From positions 124,001-188,000 of the forward strand of contig SWDT01000025.1 of NCBI GenBank assembly GCA_009193035.1: a stretch of DNA of 64,000 nucleotides, in the 5' to 3' direction. Positions 21,301 to 32,707 of the stretch are shown here, in pieces. The notes beneath the pieces were generated by a model that made no database searches, was not told the origin of the DNA, and was given only the letters and a program-made list of their open reading frames with translations. Every line of letters begins with the position of its first letter. Position 1 is the first letter of the stretch. The translations under genes were made by a program, and so were the position numbers. The DNA is from Halicephalobus mephisto. Lineage: Eukaryota; Nematoda; Chromadorea; Rhabditida; Panagrolaimidae.

Positions 21301-24300
21301 TTAAAAATTAATATAAAAACGAAATAAATAAATCTTGCGAAAAAAGATTGTTCGACAGTTGCTCCTCATTTTTCTTCTTTTTCAATTCTTCCTAATTTCA
21401 AAATTCATTTTTTTAGATTAATTTTTACCTAACTAAAATATTAAATTAATTTAATTTTAAAAAATTGATATAAAAACGAAATAAATAAATCTTGCGAAAA
21501 AAGATTGTTCAACAGTTGCTCCTCATTTTTCTTCTTTTTCAATTCTTCCCAATTTTGAAATTCTTTCTTTTTAGATTAATTTTTACCTAAAATATTAAAT
21601 TAATTTAATTGTTAAAAAATTAATATAAAAACGAAATAAATAAATCTTTCGAAATAGGAGGAACGAATGTCGCTGGAGAGCAACTGTCATATAATCAAAA
21701 AAAAATTTACCTCATTTCAGAACTGGAGTTGAGGCCCTTGTCCTTCCAAGCGAAAAGCTTGAATTTTCTGAACACCACATGGACGTGCTCGTCTGGAGCC
21801 CCAACGAACACGAATTGACACTTGAAGTTGGTGTTTTCAGAAGGCGCGAAATGTTCACTTGACAAAATTCCTGAATTATTTGTCCATGAAGGATTATTGT
21901 TTTCTGAATTAGGAAAAATGGCTCTTGATGAAACAATTCTGACGGGACATCGTGAATCCGCATTCGGTATAGCTACAGTAATATTAAATATATATAAAAA
22001 TAAAATTAAATAATTACAATTTCCGAGGATAACGGCCCACATTGCCGGGCCAATTCCGGACAAGTCTGTCCTCGAGACGTTGCTGGCTTCAGGAAACACG
22101 TACTCATAGTCCAGTGAAAAGCTCCGGAATCGTCTTTGGCCCTAAAGTTGGAAAGATGGGTCCGGAAATGGTAATCAATTTTAAAGCCAGTTTTGCCGCA
22201 AAATGGAAATTCGCCAAAAAGTCTGTTTTTCTATTAAATTTTTAAATTTTTTCATTTGTCGAAAATAAACTGTACAACAATTGCTCCCCTACGGCATTTG
22301 GTTTCTTATTTCGTAAAACTATATTTAATTTTTATTTTTTTAGGCCAATTTCTACAGTATCCAAAACGACCTAAAATGCAAATTAAAAAATAAAAAATTG
22401 ATCTAAAAAAGTAAAAATGGACAATATAGTCACTTCCTCAGGGCATTTTAATTCCCTGATTTCATAATAGTTTAATTTTTTTATTTTTTAGGCCAATTTC
22501 TACAGTATCTAAAGTAACTTTAAATACCCATCAAAAAAGTTAAAAATTGATCTAAAAAAGTAAAAATGGACAATATAGTCATTTCCTCAGGGCATTTTAA
22601 TTCCTTGATTTCATAATAGTTCCATTTTTTACTTTTTAGGCCAGTTTCTACAGTATCTAAAGTAACTTTAAATATCCATCAAAAAAGTTAAAAATTGACT
22701 ATATGACTTCCTCAGGGCATTTTAATTCCCTGATTTCATAATAGTTCCATTTTTATTTTTTAGGCCAGTTTCTACAGTATCTAAAACGACCCCAAATGCA
22801 AATAAAAAAATTAAAAGCATCTGAAAAAGTTAGAAATCATACTGTAGTTGATCTCCTGTGGCATTTACTTCCTTATTTCGCAGTAATTTTTTTTCGTTTT
22901 CGGACCAATCTTACTAGTACTTGGGTCATTCTAAAATACCAATTTAGAAATTTTAAAAAATCAAAAAAATTTTTAATTTAGAAAATTTAAAAATCAACAA
23001 GACTGGAAAAATAAATGCCCCAGGGAAAACCGTTCTGAAGCCCTGAAAACAAACCTTCCGAGGACCAGTTTTGAATTCCAATAAAAGTCCGTTTTTGGTC
23101 GAGAAGACAAAAGGGATCTCGATGGAGCTACAGAGCTTCTCTATGAGCGATCGCGGTCTCAGCTGATAAACAGCCAGATAATTATCGTGACAATCGGATT
23201 TCGAAAGAGACAATTTCGTCACATTGATCTTCAACAAATGTCCCTGGAGACTGGGGAACGAATAAGAGCAATTCGAGTTGTCCGGGGTGTAGTAGGGGGC
23301 CTTCGGGGACCAGATCGTCCCTTGGAGCGAGTTCGCCCTGAATTCGCAGATTCCAGGGGCCAACCGCTGAGCATCTGAGAGGTAATGTACTGCAATTTTT
23401 ACATAATTGTACTTTAATTTAAAAATAAAAATAATTAACATGAAATTTTTCGAAAATCGGTCTTAATTGGAATTTTTGGAATTTTCCAGTTGAGACCAAA
23501 AAAATGTAAAATTTAACTTTTTCAAAGTTTTACAAATTCTGAAAATAAAATTTCCATAAAAATCAAAAATATCTTAGAAAAATTTTTTTAAATTACTCTC
23601 GACACGAATTTTTGGAATTTTCCAGTTGAGACCAAAAATGTAAAATTTTTGCACATTTTTACAGTATCCTAAAATTATTAAATTAAATTTAGAATTTTTA
23701 CCTTATTTAAGTACTGTAACTAAGGAAATTTAAGAATATGATTTTTTTAATATTTTTAAAATTTAAAAAAACTCACGGGAATCTAGAAACCGATATGATC
23801 CTTTGATACGTACAGACCGGCTGACCTCTGCATGGATCACCAGAAATAAATTATTCGCGGCGGAAACGAACACAGGCCGCGATCCGAGACTCTGAAAATC
23901 GCTCTATATCATTTCATATAATTTTAAACATAAATTATATAAAAAATTACTTTATAGAATTTCAAACATAAACTTTTTAAAAAATCATTTCACATAATTT
24001 TAAACGTAAATTATGTAAAAAATTACTTTATAGAATTTTAAACATAAATTATATAAAAAATTACTTTATAGAATTTTAAACATAAACTTTTTAAAAAATC
24101 ATTTCATAGAATTTTAGACATAAACTTTTTTATAAATTATTTCATAGAATTTTGAATAAAGATTCTAAAAAAATTATTTTATGTAATTTTGAATATAGAT
24201 TCTAAAATATTGCGTTTAATGTTTTTCGTCAAAGATGTCACTGTTTAACCAGATTTGCCACTTCAATTATGAGACTGCTGTTCGTAAGCACGCGCGAGAG

Positions 24301-25467
24301 AGTGGATTTGGGCCAGTGAAGTTCACTGATTAGCCAGAGTTGCCACTTTTCTCGCACTATTGCCAGTTTGTAAACGCGCGCGACAGTCGACTCGCGAGGA
24401 ATAAGGAAAAATTCAAAAATCGGCCTATTTTGATTACACATGGAAAATTTAATATTATTCATTATTTCAAAAAGATAAATTTACTAGTATGGATACTGTA
24501 GTATTTGAGAAGTATTCTAAAATCAAAAAATTAAAATTACATTTTTTCCGCAAAATTCTTCGTAGTCTTTCGAAGTCTCGTCGAATGTGTTCGATTTCGG
24601 AGCGTCGTAAATCCGAATAAAGTCCAGACAACTGAAAACCAATTTTCGACAATGTCCCTTGAATTATGAACTTTCCCAAGGAAAGCACTCCAAAATTTAA
24701 AACAATTCAAAGCCACAAAGCAAACTTCGGGTTGAATGCACTGTCTACCTCTAAATTAGGCAATAAAACCAAGAGTCGCATTTTTCATTTACCTTTGTAA
24801 AAGTTGGCCATTTTTGAACATGTGAGATGTAATTGTTTTTTGGAGGTCTAACAGAGAGAGAAAAATAATGAAAGAACAAGAGTGATAAAAGAACAGAGAG
24901 AAAGAGAGAAAACGAGAGAACAAGAGTGGTAATGAACAGAGAGAGAGAGAAACGATCAGTCACACAACAGGAGACAATCGCTTTCGTCTCTCTATTGTTC
25001 TCTCGTTTTTTCTTCTTCTCTCTCGATTACGTCTTTTACAGACTGTATTTCACAAGTGCAAGAACAAAGATTTTTTATAAAGGTTGAAGCGAGACAATTG
25101 GTTTTCGGTTTAATTACCCGATTTCGAGGTAGTTGTGTGGCCTTGCCCTGAGGAGGATTTTGTGGCTTGGTGCGTAATGAAATTTTGGGATGCTTTCTTT
25201 TTGGAAAGCTCAAAATCCAAAGACAACTCACCCTGAACCGATGGGACTCGGGACTTCGGCCGTCTCAAATTCGATTTCCACGTGTTTCCTTTGGGGCGCT
25301 TCGAAGTGATAGACGAAACACTGAGGAGCCTCGATCGCCTTGGGGAACCCGACGGAATAGAAACTCCCTTCTTTTTTCTCGAACACTGCTTGTTTACAGG
25401 TTTTAAACAGTAATTCTGTCCGGACGTACAGGATCCAGGAAAACCAGAGAAACAACCTCCATGACAT
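18377..25467 (-). CDS. sol-1: Four-CUB-domain membrane protein, SOL-1 (suppressor of lurcher) type
   Basis: Nine exons join in frame on the minus strand: 25467-25232, 24631-24541, 23891-23777, 23374-23055, 22141-22018, 21972-21711, 20812-20556, 20132-19764 and 18492-18377, for 629 residues. A signal peptide ([15 protein letters not shown]) precedes four CUB domains: about 24-147 ([11 protein letters not shown] to YRFLDS), 154-270 ([15 protein letters not shown] to FSLDYEYV), 302-465 (CPVRIVSSR to [13 protein letters not shown]) and 469-591 ([20 protein letters not shown] to YGHYQFVDQ). A short hydrophobic segment, [12 protein letters not shown] (614-625), lies at the extreme C-terminus. In C. 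elegans SOL-1, four extracellular CUB domains and one membrane segment hold and modulate the GLR-1 glutamate receptor. The fourth domain ([28 protein letters not shown]) resembles insect and worm SOL-1 as I remember them. The orthology rests on architecture and memory, so LEV-10/NETO-type CUB proteins remain alternatives. Its introns are long (to 1271 bp) and repeat-filled. Confidence 0.8.
18640..18870. repeat. About 50-bp tandem repeat in sol-1 intron 8
   Basis: Four copies of a unit containing TGTAACAAAATCGT(C/T)A, then TTTTTATGAATA.TTGATATT and T(A/G)TGACAAAA, at 48-54 bp spacing. It is intronic with respect to the sol-1-like gene. Confidence 0.85.
19104..19500. mobile_element. Foldback (MITE-like) element in sol-1 intron 8
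   Basis: Left arm 19104-19207 and right arm 19397-19500 are inverted copies of about 104 bp at roughly 90% identity by eye. They share GAGACGAGTTATATATGATT, ATGTACATCCAGAATCTCTC and GTCCGTTTCTGCCGA. The loop of about 190 bp is AT-rich and has no open frame. No flanking target duplication is evident. Confidence 0.85.
21201..21690. mobile_element. CTGTACGA-family MITE in sol-1 intron 6
   Basis: It begins CTGTACGAAAGTTGCTCCTC and ends with an inverted relative (GTCGCTGGAGAGCAACTGTC). Inside, the GTTGCTCCTC.TTTTT unit is amplified at 21211, 21358 and 21515 with conserved TTTTTTTAGATTAATTTTTA and AATATAAAAACGAAATAAAT. It is related to the elements at 52712-53090 and about 60187-60784. Confidence 0.75.
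22262..22900. repeat. Tandem array (about 170-180 bp, four copies) in sol-1 intron 4
   Basis: The left edge (AACTGTACAACAATTGCTCC) belongs to the CTGTACGA family. The body repeats TTTTTTAGGCCA(A/G)TTTCTACAGT, ATC(T/C)AAA, then CTTCCTCAGGGCATTTTAAT and GATTTCATAATAGTT four times. No coding potential. Confidence 0.85.
23910..24235. repeat. Tandem AT repeat in sol-1 intron 2
   Basis: Six or more copies of ATTTTATAGAATTTTAAACATAAA(T/C)TTT-like units of about 45-60 bp. It is followed (24236-24400) by a GC-richer, twofold repeated block (TCACTG.TTA.CCAGA.TTGCCACTT with CGCGCGA) of unknown nature. Confidence 0.7.
24850..25030. repeat. GA/CT simple-sequence tract in sol-1 intron 1
   Basis: AGAGAGAAAGAGAGAAAACG-type runs on plus are followed by TCTCTATTGTTCTCTCG-type runs, so the two halves are roughly inverted and could fold. 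Polypurine/polypyrimidine tract; no gene. Confidence 0.75.
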
Positions 25468-26721
25468 GGACGACCTCCGAGAATAAAGCCAATGCGGCAC
25501 TCACGGACCCTCAGGAACAAAAAGGGGCTTCCCGAAATGAAGCATGACGCCGAATCTCGGCAGAAACGCTCGAGTGGTGCTGCTCTCTGCTCGCACTCTT
25601 GCATAAGCGATAATTCGTCCCTTCCACCCTCGAAAAAACGAGCTTATTCAATTTCTTCTGAAGCCAAAAGTAGCTTCCCGGAAAAAGTATCAAAAACAAA
25701 TTTAGAGGAAATCGATCGGGATTTGGATAAACAAAACTGAGGTCCTGAGAAGGTTCTAAATTAGTGAAAAATTTCCGAAAAACTTCAAAAATCTTTCAAA
25801 TTTTATAAAATTCATTGAAAAATAAAAATTCAATTGAAAAATTTCTTGAAAAAATTAATTTTTATATTAAAATTTCGAGAAATTTTTCGAAAATTCATTA
25901 AATAATTTTAAAAATAACATTTAAAATTATAAAAAAAAATTTATTTATTGATTTGTCGATTTTTCAATCTTTTGTTTTGTGTTATTTTTTCTGATTTTAG
26001 TCTTTTTTTGTGATTTAATATATTATTGCAATTTTAAAATAAGAAAATTTAATAAATAAAAAAATTTCATATATGAAAAAATTTTTTTAAATTAATAAAT
26101 TTGTTTATTTTTGAAAAACTTCTTCGAAGATCATTTTTTTAATATTATTTTTTTTATAATTAATACTTTAATTTAATAAATAAAAAAATTTCATATATGA
26201 AAAAATTTAAAAATTAATAAATTTTTCAAAAAAGAAAAAAATTAATTTTTTTATTTTAAAATTACTCGTTTTTTTTAATTTCATCCATTTTAATTATTAT
26301 TTTGCGTAATTTCTTTTTTATTACGGATATTTAGTTAGTTTTTCGAAATATAAAAAACGAAAAAATTCAATTTGAAATTTATGAATTTCCTAAATTATCT
26401 CGTTTCAGAAAAATTTTCGCAAAAATTCAACTCCAGATTCAGAATCTGCTCCTCAAAACTCACCGAATTGATATATGAATCATTTCGGGAACTTATTTTT
26501 GAATAAATTACACCTGTTCTTGGACAGTTAATCCCGGGAAATTACAAACTTTCCAAAAAAACAAAAACAAAAAGCACCGATAAGCAAAAATTAAACACGA
26601 TAAATCTGTCAATTTTGAATTTCGAAAATCAGTTTCCTAAAAATTTTTCCCGACACGAAAACGTACTGCAGTTCGGTGCAATTTTCGTCAATAATGCGAG
26701 TGGACATCAGAAACCAGAATC
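25468..26721. promoter_or_regulatory. Shared divergent promoter region of the sol-1-like gene and hbs-1
   Basis: The two genes start head to head 1254 bp apart. The block next to sol-1 (25468-25740) is GC-richer and probably holds its leader and promoter. An 80-codon plus-strand frame there has no recognisable features. The middle (25800-26350) is AT-rich and contains two copies of TTTCATATATGAAAAAATTT (26067 and 26193). No discrete transcription-factor sites can be assigned. Confidence 0.45.
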
Positions 26722-29325
26722 ATGTCTAGGCATCGGAATATCACCAATTACGATTATGAGGAAGGTAGGCCTTGGACTCTGGACGGATTAGGATATATGA
26801 AATCTTTTTTCTAGACTTGTTATCGGACGAGGATCAAGATTATTACGGAAAATCCTACGACGACGCGCCACTAACTCCTGGAGCTTGTAAGTCAATTTTT
26901 CTGGCACATTTTTGGAATTTTCTGTTATTTATATATATATTTAGTACTTCTTAATAATTTCTATATATATTTAATACTTCTTACTGTGTTTTTTACAATA
27001 TTTGCATATGTTTCTCACTCGTTCTGTGTTTTTCTCTACTTTTTCTGTCTTTTTTCTCTTCTAGTACATTTTTTAAATTTTCTCTGTTATTTACATATGT
27101 ATTTAGTGCTCCTTAATAATTTTTATATATATTTAGTACTTCTTAGTGTGTTTTTTACAATATTTGGATATATTTCTCACTTTTTGTACCCTTTTTTGTA
27201 TTATCTTTCTTATTTATTGTTTTTTATTTTCAGCGCAATACCTCTACAACAGGAACAGAACTGGAAGTACCAGACTTTCGAATAATGGTGATGAATACAT
27301 TAAGGAGGAATTTCCCGAAGAGCATGAGGAGGAACTGTTTCAACTTGATGGTGTGTTTACTAGTTACAAACCTTAGTAATTTATCGTTACAGATGCGAAA
27401 TCAAAACCAAAGTTTCAAATCGGAGGTTCTTCTTCGTGGAAAGGACAGGAATCGAGTCCATCAATACAGAAGTCAGTCACACCCGTTGTTCCGGCGATCC
27501 AGCAACTGAGAATAAGCGAACAGAAATCAGATAAACGACATACTTCCAAATCTCCTGCTAGAATGACTCCAAATTCGAGTTCCCAGAAGTTGTCAGCGAT
27601 AGAGTCCGCCGTTGCAGCGACTCCAACTTTCAAGTGAGATTATTTTTTGTTGTTATGCAAACTGAACTGTTTTTAGACGGAGGGAGAAACCAAAAACCGC
27701 CAAGGATGCGATCAATTTGGTTATTGTCGGACATGTAGATGCAGGAAAGAGTACTCTAATGGGCCATTTGCTCTATCAGCTGGACTGTGTCGATCAAAAA
27801 ACCCTAAATCGTTATAAACAAGAAGCAGAAAGATTAGGAAAGTCTTCCTTCTTCTATGCTTGGATTCTGGACATGACGGAAGAGGAAAGAAGTCGAGGAG
27901 TGACGATGGATATCGCCCGAGCGTATTTCGAAACTGACAACAGACGGATAAATATCCTCGATGCTCCGGGGCACAAGGACTTTATTCCGAATATGATCAC
28001 TGGAGCCTCTCAATCAGATGCTGCTTTGTTGGTTGTGAATGCGACGAGAGGGGAATTCGAGACAGGATTCGATCACGGAGGACAAACGAGAGAACATGCC
28101 TTATTGTTAAGATCACTGGGAGTTACTCAGTTGATCGTGGCTGTTAACAAACTTGATACAGTTGACTGGTCTAAGAACAGGTTTGAAGAAATTGAAGCGA
28201 TATTACGGACTTTTCTGCAAAAGCAAGCCGGGTTTTCGAAAGTCACCTTTGTTCCTGTTTCTGGACTGACGGGAGATAATCTAGCAAAGCCGGTTAAAGA
28301 TGGACATCCTTTGAAAAGTTATTACAATGGTCCGAGTCTGGTCGAAGCATTGGAGAAATTATCAACTCCAGAAAGACCCGAGAATTTGCCACTGAGGATA
28401 GTTGTTAATGATGTACTGAAACAAACTGCGAATTTAATATCCTTGAGTTGTAAGATTGAAGCGGGTCATGTTGAAGCAGGTGACAAAGTATTTTTGATGC
28501 CGAGAGCAGATCCGGCAACAGTTAAATCCGTTTGTATTGATGATAGTAGTGCTACAGGACCACCGAATGCAAGTAATTCAAGTGAAATTTGTTTTGCAGG
28601 TGATCAAATTTTAATTTCACTTTCTGGAAGTTTTGAAAACGATTCAATTGGACCTGGATTTGTAATATGTAGAGGTGGTCCGGATTGTCTTGTGCCTTGT
28701 AGGAAGTATGATGTGAGATTAGTGGTGTTTGATATATTAATGCCGATTATAAGAGGGACTAAAGTGGAATTATTTGCTCATTCAATGTGTGCTCCGTGTA
28801 CGATATCTCAATTGAAATGTACGTTGAATAAGGCAAATGGGGAAGTACTGAAGCAAAAACCGAGGTAATTTTTGAATTTTAAAGTTGATTTTTTTTTAAT
28901 TTTTAATTTTTTAAAGATGTTTTAGAAATTATTTTTTTTTAATTTTCGGATTTTTTAAAAATGTTTTAGAAATTTATTTTTTTAATTTTTAATTTTTTAA
29001 AGATGTTTTAGAAATTTATTTTTTTAAAATGTTTTAGAAATTTATTTTTTAAAAATGTTTTAAAAATTTATTTTTTTTTAATTTTTTAAAGATGTTTTAA
29101 AAATTTATTTTTTTTAAAGATGTTTTAGAAATTTATTTTTTTTAATTTTAATGTTTTTAATTTTTCAGGCATTTGATGAAGAATTCCAGTGCATTAGTTC
29201 AAATTACGACAGATTATCCAGTTAATCTTGAAGCATATGCTAAATGTAAAGCACTGGGAAGAATAACTTTGAGATCTGGAGGTCAAACAATTGCTGCTGG
29301 AATCGTGGATGAAGCGTATCCGTAA
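26722..29325 (+). CDS. hbs1: HBS1-type translational GTPase (ribosome rescue, Dom34/Pelota partner)
   Basis: Six exons, 26722-26764, 26815-26886, 27234-27350, 27393-27633, 27677-28864 and 29169-29325, give 605 residues (yeast Hbs1 611). HBS1 delivers Pelota to stalled ribosomes for no-go and non-stop decay. The acidic N-terminal part (NYDYEEDLLSDEDQDYYGKS, EEFPEEHEEEL) matches the HBS1-N region, followed by a Ser-rich linker. All G motifs of an EF1A-class GTPase are present: GHVDAGKS (about 176-183), the switch Thr in SRGVTMDIA, DAPGHKDFIPNMITGA, and NKLDTVDW. Domains 2 and 3 follow, with the C-terminus LGRITLRSGGQTIAAGIVDE. That N-terminal extension separates it from eRF3 and EF1A. Intron 2 (347 bp) and intron 5 (304 bp, TTTTAGAAATTTATTTTTT repeats) are longer than the rest. 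The lipase gene follows after 124 bp on the same strand. Confidence 0.93.
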
Positions 29326-29449
29326 TAATTGATTATTGGTTATTTGAGTATTTGAATATACCAATCTTGTTCATAAAATTTATTGATTAGTCGGAAGAAA
29401 TGAGGCCAAGAGCCTGTCGTCAGGTGTTATTTGGGTTCTTAGTCAGGAA

Positions 29450-31985
29450 ATGATTGGAAAAATTTGGTTTATCTTGTTTTTGATCCAAATTAAGGGATCA
29501 TATTCGATGAAATTGTGGACGAATCCAAGTCCTATTGTTAACTGGACTCAGGATTACGATAGAAATCTTGCTGAATTTGCTCTAGATTTTGCTTCTGCTG
29601 CTTATGCTCCTGATCCTGGTCCATGTCTTATTAAAAATAAAGCAAAATTGGTTAAACGAATTCAAATAAGTTGTGATTATGTTCATGATGAGGTAATTTC
29701 TTAAGAAATTATAATTTTTATATTAAATTAGTAATTTTTTTATTTTCAATTAAGGTAATTTTTAGTTATAGGAATTTCTATACTAAATCACAGTAATTTT
29801 TTAATTACTATATTTTTAAATTTTAGTTACAGTAATGCTTTTTGGATTACTGTAAGTTTTAGTTACGGTAACTTCTTAAATTATTGTAAGTTTTAATTTT
29901 AGTTACAGTACTACTTTTTGGATTACTATAAATTTTCTTAGTTACGGTAATTTTTTTAATTACTGTAAGTTTTTTTAGTTACGGTAATGCTTTTTTGGAT
30001 TACTGTAAGTTTTGTTTTTAGTTACGGTAATTTAAGAAATTATTGTAAGTTTTAGTTTTTGATTACGGTAATGCTTTTCGGATTACTGTAAATTTTCATA
30101 GTTACGGTAATTTCTAAAATTACTGTAAGTTTTAGTTTTAGTTACGGTAATTTCTAAAATTACTGTAAGTTTTAGTTTTAGTTACGGTAATTTCTAAAAT
30201 TACTGTAAGTTTTGTTTTTGGTTACGGTAATTTCTAAAATTTGCAGTGTTGGGCTTATTTGGCGGCTTCGGATGAATGGATAGTGATGGCCGTAAGAGGC
30301 ACCAGAACGAAACTACAGCTGATTACGGAACTTGTGGAGACAATGTCGGCTCCGAAAAAAGAATTTCCGGCTGGAGGAGCAGTTCAAAGATATTTTTACA
30401 AAGCTTTGGAAGCTATTTGGACCACGGGATTTGGATCTACATTAAGAGAATTAAAATTAAATTGCACAAAATGTAAAGTGTTATTCACGGGACATTCTTT
30501 AGGTCAGTTTTTTAAATAAAAAATAATTAATTTTTTACGAAATTGTTTCGACACGAATTTTTAGAAATTACAGTAGTCTGAAATTGAAATTTTTTATGAT
30601 AGTTATTTCGTAATCTTATACGATTTCATAAACTACAAAATATTACGAAATTTATAAATGAATATTTTACAAAATGGTCCTGACACGAATGTTTGGAAAA
30701 TTTCAAAAATTACGGTAATTTAAAATTAAAATTTTTTTATTATTTCGCAATCAATTTTATTTTACAAAATGGTCCTGACACGAATGTTTGGAAAATTTCA
30801 AAAATTACAGTAATTTAAAATTAAAATTTTTTTATGATTATTTCGGAATCAATTTTGTTATGAAATTCATAAATGAATTTTTTACAAAATGGTCCTGACA
30901 CGAATGTTTGGAAAATTTCAAAAATAACAGTAGTTTAAAATTTAAATTTTTTATGATTATTTAGCAATCAATTTTATTTTACAAAATGGTCCTGACACGA
31001 ATGTTTGGAAAAATTCAAAAATTACGGTAGTCCAAGTCAGTTTCCATCATAACCTGCCAGATTTGCCATTTCTGCAAAGTTTATTCATTTTACGCGGGAA
31101 TTTAAATTTTCAAAATTTAAAAGTTTTTGAATTTTTTAATAATTTTTTGGTTTTTTTTAAATTTTAAATTTTAGGTGGAGCTTTGGCATCATTAGGAAGT
31201 TCTCTTTTTGCCTTCAAAAATCAGGATATCGTAAAGCCAAATGAACTGTTTTTAATCACTTTCGGACAGCCCAGAGTCGGAAACATGGACTACGCCAAAT
31301 CCCACGATCAGATAGTCCCGAATTCCTGGAGATTAATCCACCGTTACGATATCGTGGCTCATCTACCGTACTGCTACGAAACTATTTTTACTCATCAATG
31401 TTCCTATTTCTACAATCACGGACCCTTCCATCACGGAACTGAGGTAATTTTTGTAAAAAAAATAAAATTAAAAATTTCATTAAAAAAATAAAAAATTTCA
31501 TTAAAAAAATTAAAAATTTCATTAAAAAAAATTAAAAATTTCATAAAAAAAATAAAAAATTCCATAAAAAAATAAATTTTATAAAAAATTTTACAAAAAA
31601 GTAAAATTTATTTTTATAGAATAAAATGAATTTTATCAAACTTTTTTTAAAATATTATAAAAAAGTAGATTTTATTAGGTTTTTTTTAATTTTATAAAAA
31701 GTAGATTTTGTAAAAAAATTGGATTTTTATTGAAAAATAAATTTTGAATTTTTCTAGATTTGGTATCCGGAAGAAATGGACAACTCCACGTCCATCTACC
31801 GTATCTGCACAGGAAAACCAACGAACGAGGATCAGGATTGCAGCAACGGATATTACATCCACTACAGAATCAGCGATCATTTGGTTTACTTGGGCAAGGA
31901 TGTCAGTGGATACGGTAACTCGGGTTGTGTCAATCCGGATCTTCAGAAATTGTCCAAGTTGATCACCAATAAAACTAAACCTTGA
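29450..31985 (+). CDS. Secreted class 3 (fungal-type) lipase
   Basis: Four exons, 29450-29692, 30247-30502, 31175-31443 and 31758-31985, join to 331 residues. A signal peptide is visible (MIGKIWFILFLIQIKGSYS). The alpha/beta-hydrolase core has the nucleophile elbow GHSLGGALA (Ser near 165), the oxyanion region VMAVRGTRT, the acid residue in HRYDIVAHLPY and a candidate His in HGPFHHGTE, as in Lipase_3 proteins that cleave triacylglycerols. The Cys-containing C-terminal part (CTGKPTNEDQDCSNGYY, DHLVYLG) is typical of nematode members of this family. The start codon follows GTTCTTAGTCAGGAA, a plausible acceptor. With only 124 bp to the upstream stop, the gene may be downstream in an operon with hbs-1. 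Introns 1-3 are large and filled with tandem repeats. The substrate is not predictable from the sequence. Confidence 0.9.
29745..30240. repeat. TTACGGTAATTT minisatellite in lipase intron 1
   Basis: About ten alternations of GTTACGGTAATTT(C/T)(T/A)AAA and ATTACTGTAAGTTTT(A/T)GTTTT at about 40-60 bp spacing fill the intron. The two half-units are partly inverted (ACGGTAAT versus ATTACTGT), so it can form many small hairpins. Several internal CTGTAAGT strings look like splice donors. Confidence 0.85.
30545..31035. repeat. GACACGAAT tandem repeat in lipase intron 2
   Basis: Four close copies of CAAAATGGTCCTGACACGAA followed by TGTTTGGAAAATTTCAAAAA at 85-125 bp spacing, plus a divergent one at 30545. 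The GACACGAAT(T/G)TTTGGAA core is dispersed throughout the window. Confidence 0.85.
31450..31740. repeat. Low-complexity AAAAATTTCATTAAAAAAAT intron 3 of the lipase
   Basis: Short A/T repeats of about 23 bp. Nothing else visible. Confidence 0.7.
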
Positions 31986-32019
31986 AATGGAAGAAATTTA
32001 GGATTGATTTTTTAGGGAA

Positions 32020-32645
32020 TGAACATTGGTATAAGAAAAGAACCAAATTTTCCTCAAATAACTGATTTGAACCACTCGCACCGATTTTGAAGAGAAAAGA
32101 ATCAAATTTTCCTCAAATAACTGATTTGCACCACTCGCACCGATTTTGAAGAGAAAAGAATCAAATTTTCCTCAAATAACTGATTTGCACCACTCGCACC
32201 GATTTTGAAGAAAAAAAACCAAATTTTCCTTAAATAACTGATTTGCACCACTCGCACCGATTTTGAAGAAAAAAGAATCAAATTTTCCTCAAATAACTGA
32301 TTTGCATCATTCGCATCGATTTGGAAAAAGAGAAACCAAATTTACCATAAAAAACTATTTTGTATCACTCGCACCTAAAAAAGCGACCCGGTTTTCCTCA
32401 AGTGAATAATTTGTGTTACCCGCACTGACCTCGGAGGAAAGACAACCGGATTTTCCTTAAATAACTAATTTGTATTACTCGCATCTGAACAAACGACCCG
32501 GTTTTCCTTAACAGAAATAGTAGTCACAACTCGCCCCCAGGAAGAGACTCAATTTTTCTCGCGAGAACAGTATTCACGAATTTTCCCCAAATGCAAGAGA
32601 AGGACCCGGTTTTCCTCGCAAGAGCAGTGTTCACCACTCGCACTT
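32020..32645. repeat. 60-bp minisatellite upstream of the FUNDC1-like gene, about ten copies
   Basis: Units contain AAATTTTCCTCAAATAACTG followed by ATTTGCACCACTCGCACCGA and TTTTGAAGA(G/A)AA, with CTCAAATAACTG near 32053, 32113, 32171, 32230 and 32289. The last four units are degenerate (ACCCGGTTTTCCT). It fills the whole spacer between the lipase stop and the next start. Confidence 0.92.
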
Positions 32646-32707
32646 GGTTTTGAGCGTCAAACGCGTTCGTGAACAGAAATTGATTGATTTTCTTCCTGAA
32701 ATCGGTT

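Noticed and set aside
24238..24462. A 74-codon minus-strand frame in sol-1 intron 2
   Set aside because: It crosses a twofold duplicated GC-richer block. Neither its ends nor its phase fit the CUB domain joined across this intron.
25492..25740. An 82-codon plus-strand frame (MRHSRTLRNKKG) opposite the sol-1 leader
   Set aside because: It has no homology, and it overlaps the antisense of the first sol-1 exon flank; more likely promoter sequence with chance openness. It is hydrophilic and Ser/Lys-rich, and no acceptor or donor extends it.
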